A stretch of 64,000 nt of DNA from Helianthus annuus. Its lineage: Eukaryota; Streptophyta; Magnoliopsida; Asterales; Asteraceae. Position 1 is the stretch's first letter. Each line of letters begins with the position of its first letter. The position numbers and the translations under genes were made by a program. Location: contig NC_035449.2 in assembly GCF_002127325.2 (NCBI RefSeq), positions 138,932,807 to 138,996,806 on the forward strand. Direction: 5' to 3'. Below, piece after piece: positions 1 through 10,296 of the stretch. A model generated the notes under the pieces. The model made no database searches, was not told the DNA's origin, and was given only the letters and a program-made list of their open reading frames with translations.

Positions 1-1745
1 CATAACTTTCATAAGACGCATGTCAATTCTCTTTTATATATTACCAGACTGATAAGATATTGGAAAGTAAATGCATCAACCACTGGAGAATAATCAATCA
101 TAGGTATTTGTGAAAATTCTTGTGCTACCAATTTTGACTTATATCACTTAATTTGATTTTCACATGATTCGCGTAAAAGACACTTTTGTATCCAGCATAT
201 TTTACAACTTCAGTTGTATGGACTGTTGGTCCAAAAACTTTCCATTTCATTAGAGAACTAAACTCTGCCTTATTTGCGTCTTTCTATTTTGGTCAATCAT
301 TTCTTAATATTCATTCATAGGCAGATCTTAAATCTTGATCCTTAGCATTTAATCATTTTAAGCGCTACATTATATACAAAAGTATAACGATGTCGATTTT
401 TATTTTGATTCCATACATTTCTTAGACATGATACAACTTATCGAGATCTCTTTATTTTCAGGCACCTGAGGTTCTTCTTGAACCATCATGTCTATTGTCT
501 CTTCAGGAGATCTTATTACTATAACCTCGACTTGACCATCTTAATTACTTGCTCCAATTTTCGAGGAAATTTATTATTGGAATCAACTATTCTACCACGC
601 TTTAGGCGTGCAATAGACTCATTACAAAAATATGTCGTTGTCCTCTTGGGACACTAATATAACTGGAGCATAAGCAGTTGATTATGTGACTTACTTAGTT
701 ACTCTATTTAGGTCAGTGAACTTGTCTGGTAATTTGTTCTTTAATATTGGTAAATGAATTATACTTTTAACTTCTAGTTCATAGTTTATAGTCTAAGGAT
801 CAAGATGACATGATAATTCATTTCACTTTTCACTTTTCAACTGCTTGTTATCTCCCCCTAATGTTAGGAACATTCAATTATTAAAGTGAAAACCAATGAG
901 CCATAAACGAGTTTTTCTCACTAATGGTTTAAGTATTTAATCATAGACGATTATTTATACCCAACATATTCTCAAACTTTTTATAAGTCCCATCTTTGTG
1001 CGGTGTGGTGGATGAGTTTCAATATATATCGCACAACCAAAATCTTTGATGAGACATCTTTGGTTCCTGACCAAAAACCAACTGTATGGGGAGAGCTATA
1101 ACTTATTGGCTTGATGTGAATTGATGGTACTATATATAAAATTACATGTACCTAAATGAACTTTTGCTCCTCTCATGATCATTGGCTTTGTAACCAATAG
1201 TAGACGTTTAGTGATCATCTCAACAATAACACTTATTCATGATCGTTAATAACTTGGGAATCAAATTCACTATTATTAAATAAATATACTAATCTGGATT
1301 AATATGCTTGCTATCACATTAGCTAAGCCACAATCACACAAGCTTCAAGTTGTGGATTTGATAACCATTTAGACGATGCATCGACTAAAAAAAAACTAAA
1401 TGGTATCATGTTGAGATATGCATATCCTTTAATCGCTTCCAGAATATTTAGGTATACACATCCTCGTTTATTTTGCAAATATATAATTTCACTTGAGAGC
1501 AAACATTACATGCTAATTATTATCTTGAAGAATCTTCTAGTTCTTCATTATGTTTCACATCATCATTGACTCGGTGTGGTCTAACCGGCCATGCCAACTA
1601 ATTAAATAGTTATGATTCATAAACTTCTGGTTTATGATCGTATGTGTATTACTTGCTCGTATGTAATACAAAACGTATGATACGAGAGAATATATTATAC
1701 TTCAAAGTTAAAACCATCATGTTATGCAATCACTCCTTAGTTTGC
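1..1745 (-). pseudogene. copia pol remnant: integrase followed by 5' part of reverse transcriptase
   Basis: Minus-strand translation, hopping frames, shows copia landmarks. About 1650-1621 reads HTIINQKF, and about 1610-1569 reads like the WHxRLGH motif (here WHGRLDHTE) that opens the integrase zinc-binding region. About 1100-960 contains the GQEP and RTKMGLI-type segment near the integrase C terminus. About 245-150 reads like the VFGPVVxTxxxVKPVGYKWVF segment of copia RT, and about 120-60 like YSPVVDA. Many stops and indels interrupt every segment. This is a dead polyprotein fragment and makes no functional enzyme. Confidence 0.75.
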
Positions 1746-1749
1746 CACT

Positions 1750-2450
1750 TTTGGTGGTTCATCTCATTATTAAAATGACCATCATTACAATTCTTATAGT
1801 CAATCTCATCGTTACAAATGTCTCAATTAGGTCCATCATTACATTTGCAATGATTAATATATAATCACATTCACTTTTGGGAATGGTGTAGAACCAAAAC
1901 AAGCTTCATAGCTTTTCATTATTTATTCAGTCACATGAGTATAAAATCATTTCATTTTTCCATAACTCTTATAATGATATTGCTACTTTAGGAGCATATG
2001 TCTCAAGTGTGACAAATGAAGAGAATTTAATCGATTTTTCCTTGTAAATAATGTTCTCTTTGCTTACCATCAATTGAGAAGTAGTTGAGTCGTATAAAAT
2101 TTATCAACCTTATATCTTACGACCTTTATAACGATCATTGTATAGTCATCACATTATTAACATGGTTGATCTCATTACATGAGCATCATAACAATTTTCT
2201 CAATTACCATGATTACGAACTTTACACCAATTATTATATCATCACATTCAGTTCAAGGAATGGATTATAACCAAACAACTATCATGGTGACATCATTACA
2301 ATTTTCTTAGTTGTTATATACCTGATCGCGACCTTACATTGGTCATTATATCATCACATTCACTTCATGAATGGATTAGAATCACACAACTTTCATGGTG
2401 GGCGTTTCAAACCTTACATATTCTTTAACAACCTTGCTTCTTCAAGAGCA
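1750..2450 (-). repeat. degenerate internal repeats in copia F protease region
   Basis: A segment resembling ATCACATTCACTTCATGAATGG, followed by a variant of AGAACCAAACAA, recurs near 1865, 2240 and 2350. Between copies there are variants of CATCATTACAATTTTCTTA. The last two copies are about 110 bp apart. This looks like local duplication inside the dead protease/gag region rather than a satellite. Periodicity was judged by eye. Confidence 0.45.
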
Positions 2451-4130
2451 TATTTGAGGTTTGACATTGGAACTTGTTTTATTCCACATGTATAACTAAT
2501 CCTTTCACCACATAACATCAATTATATGACCGGATCATTAAGATTTATTAGTCCAAAATCTTACAAGCATCAATAAATTTACAATAAGCTTTAGTGAGTT
2601 TGAAACTTCGAATGTCGTATTCTAAATGAATCTTGATCACTATTCAATCATGTTTATAACGTGTGATCATATACACAACTTTAATTCTGTTTCATTGAAG
2701 ATTGTTTATATACATAAACAGTGGCATATTAAATATAATGTACAAAGTCAAATTGTACAATATATAATTGATATAAGATGCCTTCTCATCAAATACAATA
2801 CATATAACTAATTTAACTTACTGTCATGATTGAATATTAAAATAAATCAAGAACACTATTAAAAAGGTTTATGGTAATATGTAAAGGTGATAATTATACA
2901 ATGCCTCACTTTATATTATGTAACTATGAGCAATAAATTATGACACAACCTTATGATGTAACATGCATTCATCAGTTTTATGAAACATGTATTTATTTAT
3001 GAAATATGAATATTATGTAGTAACTCATCGCGATATAATATGAAATACAAAGCCTCTATTTATGGTCTCAACATTAACATAAGTGCAAATACAATGAGAA
3101 GTTAAGGATGTAAAGAGTCCTTAAAGTGATATATTCATAATAGAATAAATATTTATAACCACAATTATGTCTATCTTTAGGATTTACTCATTAATGAAAA
3201 TAATATATAAAAAAATATAGAACATCGATTGATTTTACACTACATAAATCTAATTCAAGAAAATATATATTGTTAAAATAAAACCATGTAGCATGAAGTT
3301 TGAGTCAAACTTAACTTGAATTACTCATAAATTTGCATAATAAATTAATGATAGTCATATAATAGTTATATTTGTAAAACTGTTGGTTCATTTTGAAGAT
3401 TGTTAGATGACCAATTACAAATGGTTTCCACTAGATAGTGTGAAATTGGGTTTGCTTGGTAGTGGCAGTAAACCCGACAAACAGAAACCTATTTTCATCT
3501 AAATTAAAAGTAAAAGACTGCATGGGATCACCAATAAAAATAAATAAATTGGGTTTATTAAAAGCATTAATCAATAGATAATAATTCTTTAGTTCATAAA
3601 ATTAAAACCATATAAGGATTTTAGTGGTTTGATAATTTGTAAAGCAGGTACAACACTAAAATAACAAAAGTTATGAATTGAACAAAGTGAGCAACTAACT
3701 AATGGAAATCCAACAACAGTATGTTGTTCTACTCCATCATCCATTAAGTTGAATGTACAACTTTTTGTTTTTCCTTAAACTTGTTGTCAACATACGCCCA
3801 TTTTATCTTTGTCCAAAAAAAATAATAATATTTGTTTGCCATTTACTAGTCTAGTACCCTCAGAAACATCACAATTCCTTCAACGCAAATGTTATACTTA
3901 TATCGATTTTTATTCATGTAAACAAAAATAGAAATTAGATGGTTACTAGATGGAGATGAGATCTACCTCATTTAGTCCACAGAAGGTAGATCGAGAAGAA
4001 GCATTCAATAGCCGCCATACACACCAAGCATCCACATATGAATCGCATCAACAGATGTTAAATCCAAATCAACAAATAGTTTACATGCGAATGATTATCG
4101 ATAATTTTTGACTCTTTGACGTAGCACTTT
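2451..4130 (-). other. copia F gag/leader region, no recognisable coding
   Basis: An AT-rich stretch between the protease-like region and the PBS-like site of element F, where gag should be. I found no open frame or zinc knuckle. Position alone suggests decayed gag and leader. Confidence 0.4.
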
Positions 4131-4143
4131 CGTGCTGATAACG
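4131..4143 (-). other. copia F primer-binding-site-like sequence
   Basis: Directly left of the LTR edge, the minus strand reads CGTTATCAGCACG. Some plant copia elements have a TTATCAGCACG-type site at this position. It is not the usual TGGTATCAGAGC initiator-Met primer site, so primer identity is unresolved. Confidence 0.45.
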
Positions 4144-4647
4144 TGTTGCAAAAGAATGGCCTAAAAGCAACCAATATATGATGTATGTAAACAAGAATTG
4201 TAGAAGATCATATAGAGAGAAAAATAGAAAGAAGAATTGAAGAACTCATTCTTATTGATGTATCATACAAATACAATAACTAGTATTTATAGTGCTTGAC
4301 ATTAATACAAATACAATAAAGAGATGGGAGTTAAGCATGTGGAAAGTCACAATATTCTAATTCATTCATAGCAATACTTAAATATCATTAGTAAGTGAGT
4401 ACCTAATTAACTTATCCAACTGTTCTTTTGAATAATAGATAGTCTCGTTGCTTCTACCTAGTCTAATGGCATAATTATGTAGTGAGATTTTCCCTTGAAG
4501 AACCTTAGAGTTGGGATTTTGTACTTGTATTTTGACTATGGACCTTAGAACAATCTTATTTTGATGTTTCAGTGGTTGTAAGGTGAACTACATCTTATTT
4601 TCCAGTTTCAAACATCTATTTCTATGTACATATGTTGCTTATCAACA
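4144..4647 (-). repeat. LTR of copia F (5' LTR in element sense)
   Basis: Starts TGTTGCAAAAG and ends ATCAACA, giving TG...CA termini with TGTTG/CAACA inverted ends. The PBS-like site abuts its left edge, so the element reads leftward. Length about 504 bp. The right end at 4647 is chosen from the inverted termini, and no partner LTR is visible to confirm it. Confidence 0.6.
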
Positions 4648-5340
4648 CACTCATTTTCCTTTGGTAATTTTGAGTGTTATAGTTGATTTATAAGGCATCA
4701 AATTGTATAAGTGAAAATCTAAGTATGTTATGTACTGAAAAATTATACTTATTTCCATGCGTAAGCCCTTAACTTTATGGGTCATAGTATTGTACATTAT
4801 AATGTATTCACATATACCACTTAACTTTATAGTTTAGAATTTTAAATGAAGGAATGCATCTTAGGAATTCTTGTAATTATTCCACAGATAATAGATTAGT
4901 CTTAGGAAAAACTTAGTCTAGAATAACTTTAGTGATAGCATTTATGTTAGAGAGATCTTGATTATCATAAGAGACATCATGTTCGATTTTTCCTAATCAT
5001 CATGCTCTACTTTTCTTCTGTAGTACCTTTATCAGAAGAGAGCAGTAGGATTATCATGTCTTAAGAGATAATCAAGGATTTAATTTAAGAGCTAATTCTT
5101 ATAGAAACTTTAAATAAAGCAAAACATTTTAGGTTTAGGATTTAGAGTTGATGAGATATTGATTTATCAAAGAAAATTACAGTGAGTAAAATTATGGGTA
5201 CTTAAATTTTTAGGCAGATAAAATGATCATAAGATTAATGAAGGATCATTAATGTAAGGATCATTATATGAAGAAGTTGTGATATGTCTATTACTAACAT
5301 CAAAATAATAGACTTAGTTAAAGTGCTACTTAAACGAAGA

Positions 5341-5590
5341 CAAATCAGCTTTGGCTAGAAGTGTAATCATTTAAGCATGTGTGCAAAGTAATCGTGACAA
5401 ATCAGCTTTGGCCAGAAATGAGACAATCACTTTAGTTATGCACTTGTTAAGTATGCTAGACATGAATGAATTAAATCAGCTTTGGCCAGAAATTAAGACA
5501 TTCACGTTTGTAATGCATACTCAACATAGCTTTTATAATACTTGAACAAAAATAGATGTATTAAATCAGCTTTGGCCAGAAATGATACAT
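5341..5590 (-). repeat. four spaced copies of a 21-bp unit in element E
   Basis: AAATCAGCTTTGGCCAGAAA or a one-base variant occurs at about 5343, 5400, 5475 and 5563, each embedded in a diverged unit of 60-90 bp. In element sense the core is TTTCTGGCCAAAGCTGATTT. The even spacing and better conservation of the core than of the spacers suggest tandem duplication of a longer unit. Confidence 0.65.
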
Positions 5591-5699
5591 CAGAAGCTTA
5601 TTCAAGTTAAGCTATATAAATATGGTTTTGTGAAACGTTATCTGATTGTGATTAATTAGATATTTACAAAACCAATTATTTAATAGCAAACCATCTGAT

Positions 5700-6010
5700 A
5701 GCGCGGATCGAGTGAGATCTCGACTCAGTTATGAGATCTCGACTCAGTTATGAGATCTCAACTCAACTTGAGGTTTCGAGTGAGGTATCGAGTGAGGTCT
5801 TATGGTCTCGAGTCGGAACCTCATGGTCTCGAGTCGGAACCTAATGGTTTCGAGTCGGAATTTAGTCTCGAGTTATGAAGACTGAAACTTCATGGTCTCG
5901 AGTCGCAACCTTATGGTCTCAAGTCGGAATCTTAGTCTCGAGTTATGAAGACTGAAACCTCATGGTCTCGAGTCGCAACCTTAGTCGAAACCACCTAATG
6001 TCGAAACTTA
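5700..6010 (-). repeat. array of CTCGAG-centred short repeats in element E leader
   Basis: About fifteen variants of GGTCTCGAGTCGGAACCT, or the related GAGATCTCGACTCAGTTAT, lie back to back or 20-30 bp apart. The core GTCTCGAGTC is nearly palindromic. One longer unit (ATTTAGTCTCGAGTTATGAAGACTGAAAC) appears twice. The array lies 0.6-0.9 kb inside the PBS of E. It has no coding potential that I can see. Confidence 0.7.
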
Positions 6011-6583
6011 TTCTCCAAGTCTCGAAATCTACTGATTAGAAACTGTTAGTTGTGATAAGTTTGAAATTCGAATTTTTAGGGATTATGGGACTTAGTTTCC
6101 TATTTTAATGCTAATCTAAATTTATCAAAATATTTCAAAATAATATCCATTTAATTTTATAACAGATTTCGAAATTTTACGAGATAAAATTTAGATCAAA
6201 ACTAGGAAAAACACCCAATAATCTAAATTTAATTCCAAAACTTAGGGAATTTTCGAATTTCTCATAAGAATATAAGATGAACCCAAAAATTAAAAAATAT
6301 AATTCTGGAATCCGAAATCTGTTATTTTAATGATTTTGGAAAAGTGAATTAATATGTTATAATTTCGGAACAGTTATAAGACATCAAAACATAAGATCCG
6401 AAATTGTTTACGAAGAAAAAACTCGAAACAGGGTTTTGAAATTATGTTACTCCCGAAACAGTGATTTCGAGATACTTTGTCTCGAAACAGACTTTTAAAT
6501 TTTATTAAGTTTTCAAAACTCTGTTTTCCAGATTTCAATCCCAGAATAATGGATACAAAAACAAAACTGAATTATCAACATAT

Positions 6584-6595
6584 GCTCTAATACCA
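6584..6595 (-). other. PBS of element E
   Basis: The minus strand reads TGGTATTAGAGC two bases inside the LTR. This matches the plant initiator-Met tRNA 3' end complement (TGGTATCAGAGC) except for one transition. Confidence 0.75.
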
Positions 6596-6597
6596 CA

Positions 6598-7145
6598 TGT
6601 TGATCAGTTCTGTTTTAGGCATAATGGAAAACATGAATAACATACCTGATTGCAGTAGTACATGCCAGCTGAGAATCCAAATGGAGACGCAGCAATAGTG
6701 TTTGACATGATTGTCAACTTGATTTGGTTCCTCCTTAGGGTGCAATCTAATGATAGTGATGATGGAAACCGATAAAGGGTAATCGGTTGAGGAGAGGAGG
6801 CGATTTGATGTTATGATAATTAGGTTATGTGTCTAACCTTAGAACCTTTACATAAGTCTCCTTATATATGCACCCAAGAGGAAACCCTAAATAGTTAATA
6901 AAGGTTGTTATATATTTTGATCTATATAATGTAAATGATTATAATGGCTACTAGATTAAATATTACATCATAATATATTTAATCTTACAGAAATAACTTG
7001 ATATAAGTATGGAAATTGTGAGAAGCGTGAGCATAAGAATCTCCTACAAAATGTCATAAGCATCAAGGTTTCTATAAGAAATTTAATTTCAGAACCACAG
7101 TTTGTATATCAAGGTATCAATTGTTGACATGTGGTTGGATCAACA
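6598..7145 (-). repeat. 5' LTR of element E
   Basis: 548 bp with perfect 8-bp inverted termini TGTTGATC (6598-6605) and GATCAACA (7138-7145), and a PBS at the left edge. The last eight bases also start the second copy of the C block at 36326, which bears on the duplication history. Confidence 0.75.
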
Positions 7146-8885
7146 ACTTTTTGAAATTGAATTGCTCATATAAACCTTGGTGTTCATGACATTTTGAAAT
7201 AAATGAAATTTTCTAACACATGTCATCTTTACTATAACAACTCTCAAAAAGGTCCCACAACACTTCGTAATCGAAACCCTGTACTTGCACGACGAGACCC
7301 GACATGAAAAATGAAAAAAAAAAGAATTTTATGTTTGTCGCGGGCCGCGTCATACTCTTAAGGGTCCATTGCGGGTCGCGAGAGGCCTAAGATTCGCCAG
7401 AGACACGTTTGGGACACGTGCCATCCACGTGTCAGACCTACCCCACTGACTATTGACATATATGCTCTAGCTAGGCAGTCTCGCGAGCCACGACAAGATA
7501 GCATTAAGCTATCGTGGGGCGCGAGAACCTCATATTTCAGCTATATATTAAGCATGACGCAGACATTCCAATCTGCTCAGAATTTCTTTTCTTTCTCTCT
7601 TGATACACTGGTATTATACCCAAATACTCGGAGTACTAAAACTATGCCCGTAACCAGCGTGCTAACTCGAATCACTGGTATCGTACGGTACGGTACCCTA
7701 TCCAATCGATTGAAACCGAGCCAACAAATGTTAAGTGCTGCATGAATAAGGCTATACTTTGTCATACGTTGTGGGTCTTGATCTCGTGATTATCGTTAAA
7801 GTTGTATTGAGTTAATACACTAATACGTGTGCATTGTGTGCTTCATTAGGAAACCAAGCATTAAACCAGATGGCTAGTGCTAAAACCCTAAATCTACAAT
7901 GTGAGTCATTCTCCTTTACCAAAATGCTTTCAAAACCTTAAATGTTTTCTAGTTGTACTTACAGTAGTTAAGTCTTTGTGTTCTGAAATTACAGCTGGTA
8001 TGGAGGGTTTTGTATACACTACTAATCCAGCGTTACTGTAAGTCCAAGAACTCCAATCAGATATCACAATACACTAATCAAAGTGCGGAAAACTAAGAAA
8101 AGTGTAGAAGAAAGAAGATCAAAGTCGATTGTATATATATTAAGTGCAGACGATTCTATAATACAATGTTTGCTAAACAATCAACAACGAAAAGCTTCTC
8201 TAAAGTCTAATGTTTCTAATGTGTAATGATGTGCTAACCCTATGAACTAAACATGTCATTAGATAGGGTCCACCAAGAATTCGGCCCACATGGCATATCC
8301 CAATACTATCTAACCCACTAGAAAACTTAGCCCAATAGCTTATAATTGTGCTTGATAAAGATAAGCGTAACCTACTCAATTATATGGCCTTACAGTTACT
8401 ATTGGACGAAAGTTAGCCAATAGTAATATGACCACGACCACCTAGTTGGGTAGGTGACAAATACTGATTTGAGTAATTGAAAGATATAAACAAATGTAAA
8501 AACTTTTAATGTTGTAATTATAACAATGTGTTTTTGTACAACTGAATAAACTCACCAGTATTTTTTGTTGATCAAATGTTTTTAAAACGCATTTCAGTTG
8601 ATTTACTGTCAAGAGAAGGAAAAGTGCTATGAGGCACAATAGCTTAAATAAGTGGCTATGTAAACCTGAATAAAACGTGTTTTGTAATCAAGGGTTTATC
8701 TCTATAAAAATCCTTTATGTAAATACGAGTTTTATCCCACAACTTATGAAATGAAAATTTCGGTGTTTGAAATTTTTCCTGACACCCGGACCTGATAAGT
8801 TTTCCGTTGCAACAATTTTAATAAACACCGGTACCACTTGTATCTGCTCACGACTTCCACCCGGGGATGGTCAGGGGTTGTGACA
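7146..8885 (+). repeat. 5' LTR of C1 (left end missing)
   Basis: Ends GGTTGTGACA at 8885, six bases before a PBS. A TATA-like GCTATATATTAAGC lies at about 7540, just after a GC-rich hairpin (7479-7526). The expected TGTAAC start is absent, and the sequence begins flush with the LTR of E. The last 0.2 kb matches the end of the LTR at 39849-41807. Confidence 0.65.
7479..7526 (+). promoter_or_regulatory. CpG-rich imperfect hairpin upstream of the C LTR TATA box
   Basis: Outer arms TCTCGCG (7479-7485) and CGCGAGA (7520-7526), inner arms GATAGC (7497-7502) and GCTATC (7508-7513), loop ATTAA. It is conserved at about 36666-36713 in C2. Its position 15-60 bp before the TATA-like box suggests a U3 control element or cruciform, which is inference. 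Confidence 0.6.
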
Positions 8886-8890
8886 GAAGG

Positions 8891-8903
8891 TGGTATCAGA
8901 GCC
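8891..8903 (+). other. PBS of C1 (initiator Met tRNA)
   Basis: TGGTATCAGAGCC, an exact match to the usual plant Ty3 primer site, five bases after the LTR end. Confidence 0.85.
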
Positions 8904-9055
8904 ACTGGTTTAAGCTAATTAAATATTGTGAGAATACTTAAAATTAGTATTTAGGAATTAGATGCAATAACTTCTGTGAATACCGTGATACTAATAAAAT
9001 AGTATATGTATTCGATTTTCAGAGTTCGTTGTTTTAATTGTTTTTTACTATCAGT

Positions 9056-9247
9056 ATGAGTGCTAGAGAGCTATCAGATGCTTTCCAGAATATATCTGTT
9101 AACCATACAGATATGGATACTGCTGGAAATCAGATCAGCACACAAACCGGGTACGAAGCGGATATAGACGAACCGATGATATTTCAGGCACAATCGTTAC
9201 CAAAAGCACCTCCTAAAAGAGACAGAGAATATTGTATTGGAAGGTAA
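9056..9247 (+). pseudogene. C1 additional ORF upstream of gag, N-terminal part
   Basis: An ATG at 9056 opens a 63-residue frame (MSARELSDAFQNISVNHTD...), acidic and rich in Asp, Gln and Asn, with no match to gag. It ends in the same frameshifted context as C2's copy, where the rest of the ORF continues in another frame. In C1 the second half is removed by a deletion of about 0.85 kb joining about 9428 directly to gag sequence. Function unknown. Confidence 0.55.
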
Positions 9248-9429
9248 GAAGGAAGAAGAAGGTTCCAACAGAGACAAAAACCAAAAGAACTGGAGAAACA
9301 AATGGAAAACAATTACAGACGAAAGTTCAAACCAAACCACCATGCATTTATCGTGAGAGGAATTAGACCAAAGATTGGCAAACTGCGAGATGTTCAGGCC
9401 AATACCTGAAGAAATTAATTTGAATATGC

Positions 9430-9822
9430 CCTTTTATCTTGTAAGCCAACTGAGTTCACATGTAGTGAAGGAGCTATGGCTGCTCTGAGATGGTTAGAAA
9501 AGACAGAAGTTGTTCTTAAGATCAGTAATTGTGCCGAAGAAAATAAAGTAATGTATGCTTCTAATCTCATTAGAGATGAGGCATTAGAATGGTGGAATTT
9601 AAGGCCTGTGCCATGAACTGGGGTGAATTTAAGATCAGTAAATGTGACAAGGCCTATGCCATGAACTGGGGTGAATTTAAGGAAATGACAGAAAGGAAAT
9701 TATGTTCCCCTCATGAAAAGGAACAGATGGCTAATAAGTTCCTAAATCACAAAATGGTTGATGTGAATTGTCGTGAGTATACGACAAAATTCTTCGAGTT
9801 TGCAAGAATGGTACCAACTTTG
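9430..9822 (+). pseudogene. C1 gag remnant (Ty3 Retrotrans_gag type)
   Basis: Aligns with the better preserved gag of C2 (39203-39848). Segments reading SCKPTEFTCSEGAMAALR, EALEWWN and NCREYTTKFFEFARMVP are capsid-type motifs of Ty3 gag. A short duplication repeats GCCATGAACTGGGGTGAATT at 9609 and 9658. It stops at the LTR start at 9823, with nucleocapsid and pol missing. Confidence 0.65.
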
Positions 9823-10034
9823 TGTAACATCTCGGAAATTTGTATCGAATTAAATGGCAACACGTGTCTAATCCACTCTCAAATATGCCAAGTTATATGG
9901 ACGAGAGGGACTGAATGTGTAAAATTGTGGAAGATTGGATGTGGATGGACTATTTATGTCAACATGCCAAATTTTGGCATCTGGGTGACCCTTACGGACC
10001 GCAAGGCTTATGCCTTATGGACCGTAAGGCATTG
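9823..10034 (+). repeat. C1 3' LTR, first 212 bp only
   Basis: Begins TGTAACATCTCGG like the full LTR at 39849. It includes the first two CCTTACGG/CGTAAGG-type palindromes. Identity to the other copy stops after GCATTGATT, where element A leader sequence begins. Confidence 0.7.
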
Positions 10035-10296
10035 ATTCAAACCTCAATACCATGATCCTATAAGATCATGATTCAAAATTTAAAATTTGTCCTTGTGACC
10101 TGGCCTTTTGTGCCATTATAAAATATTAATAAATTATGACTAAGGATTATTATAATGAAAAATCCTTAATGTATATGCTTAACAAATTAGCCAATATGGT
10201 TCTTGATACCATGGTTAATAAATCATCAAGAATGATAATACTATTATAGACTTCCGAATAAATGAAAATCATTATTTTATGTAGAAATCAAGCTAC
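10035..10296 (+). other. element A 5' leader remnant
   Basis: TTCAAACCTC at 10036 and a CCATGGTT-containing stretch at about 10210 match the leader just upstream of B's gag (minus strand of 27679-27930), which identifies this as A's untranslated leader. It has no ORF. Confidence 0.6.

Larger units (their letters stand above)
1..4647 (-). mobile_element. Ty1/copia retrotransposon F, decayed, antisense, truncated by window edge
   Basis: On the minus strand the order from right to left is LTR (4144-4647), PBS-like site, about 2.4 kb of unrecognisable gag/protease region, integrase remnants (about 620-1740) and the start of reverse transcriptase (about 1-500). Integrase before RT is the Ty1/copia order. 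No frame stays open beyond about 60 codons, so this is an old copy. The rest of RT, RNase H and the other LTR would lie left of base 1. Its right LTR abuts element E at 4648, consistent with F having inserted into E, but the second junction is not visible. Confidence 0.8.
4648..7145 (-). mobile_element. copia-like element E, 5' LTR plus leader/gag region, antisense
   Basis: The right end is an LTR (6598-7145) followed leftward by a PBS (6584-6595), so it reads on the minus strand. The 1.9 kb left of the PBS has no pol motif and no long ORF, but holds two families of short repeats (5340-5590 and 5700-6010). It stops at element F's LTR, so the remainder was probably displaced by F's insertion, or E was a short non-autonomous element. 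The copia assignment rests on the PBS and LTR style only. Confidence 0.55.
7146..10034 (+). mobile_element. element C copy 1 (C1): deleted Ty3 element, LTR-gag remnant-partial LTR
   Basis: Order on the plus strand: LTR lacking its left end (to 8885), PBS (8891-8903), extra ORF start (9056), gag remnant, then the start of another LTR (TGTAACATCTCGG at 9823) that breaks off at 10034 against element A leader sequence. The block is repeated at 36326-40060 at roughly 97% identity in the first 0.5 kb I compared by eye. Both copies share the same gag-to-LTR junction, so the pol deletion predates the duplication. Confidence 0.7.

Noticed and set aside
2085..2811. Two ~61-codon plus-strand frames near the left edge
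   Set aside because: They run against the direction of the copia remnant, are AT-rich, and have no recognisable content.
5700..6010. CTCGAG array as a cloning-site artefact
   Set aside because: Units are diverged and embedded in longer repeats, so they are natural.
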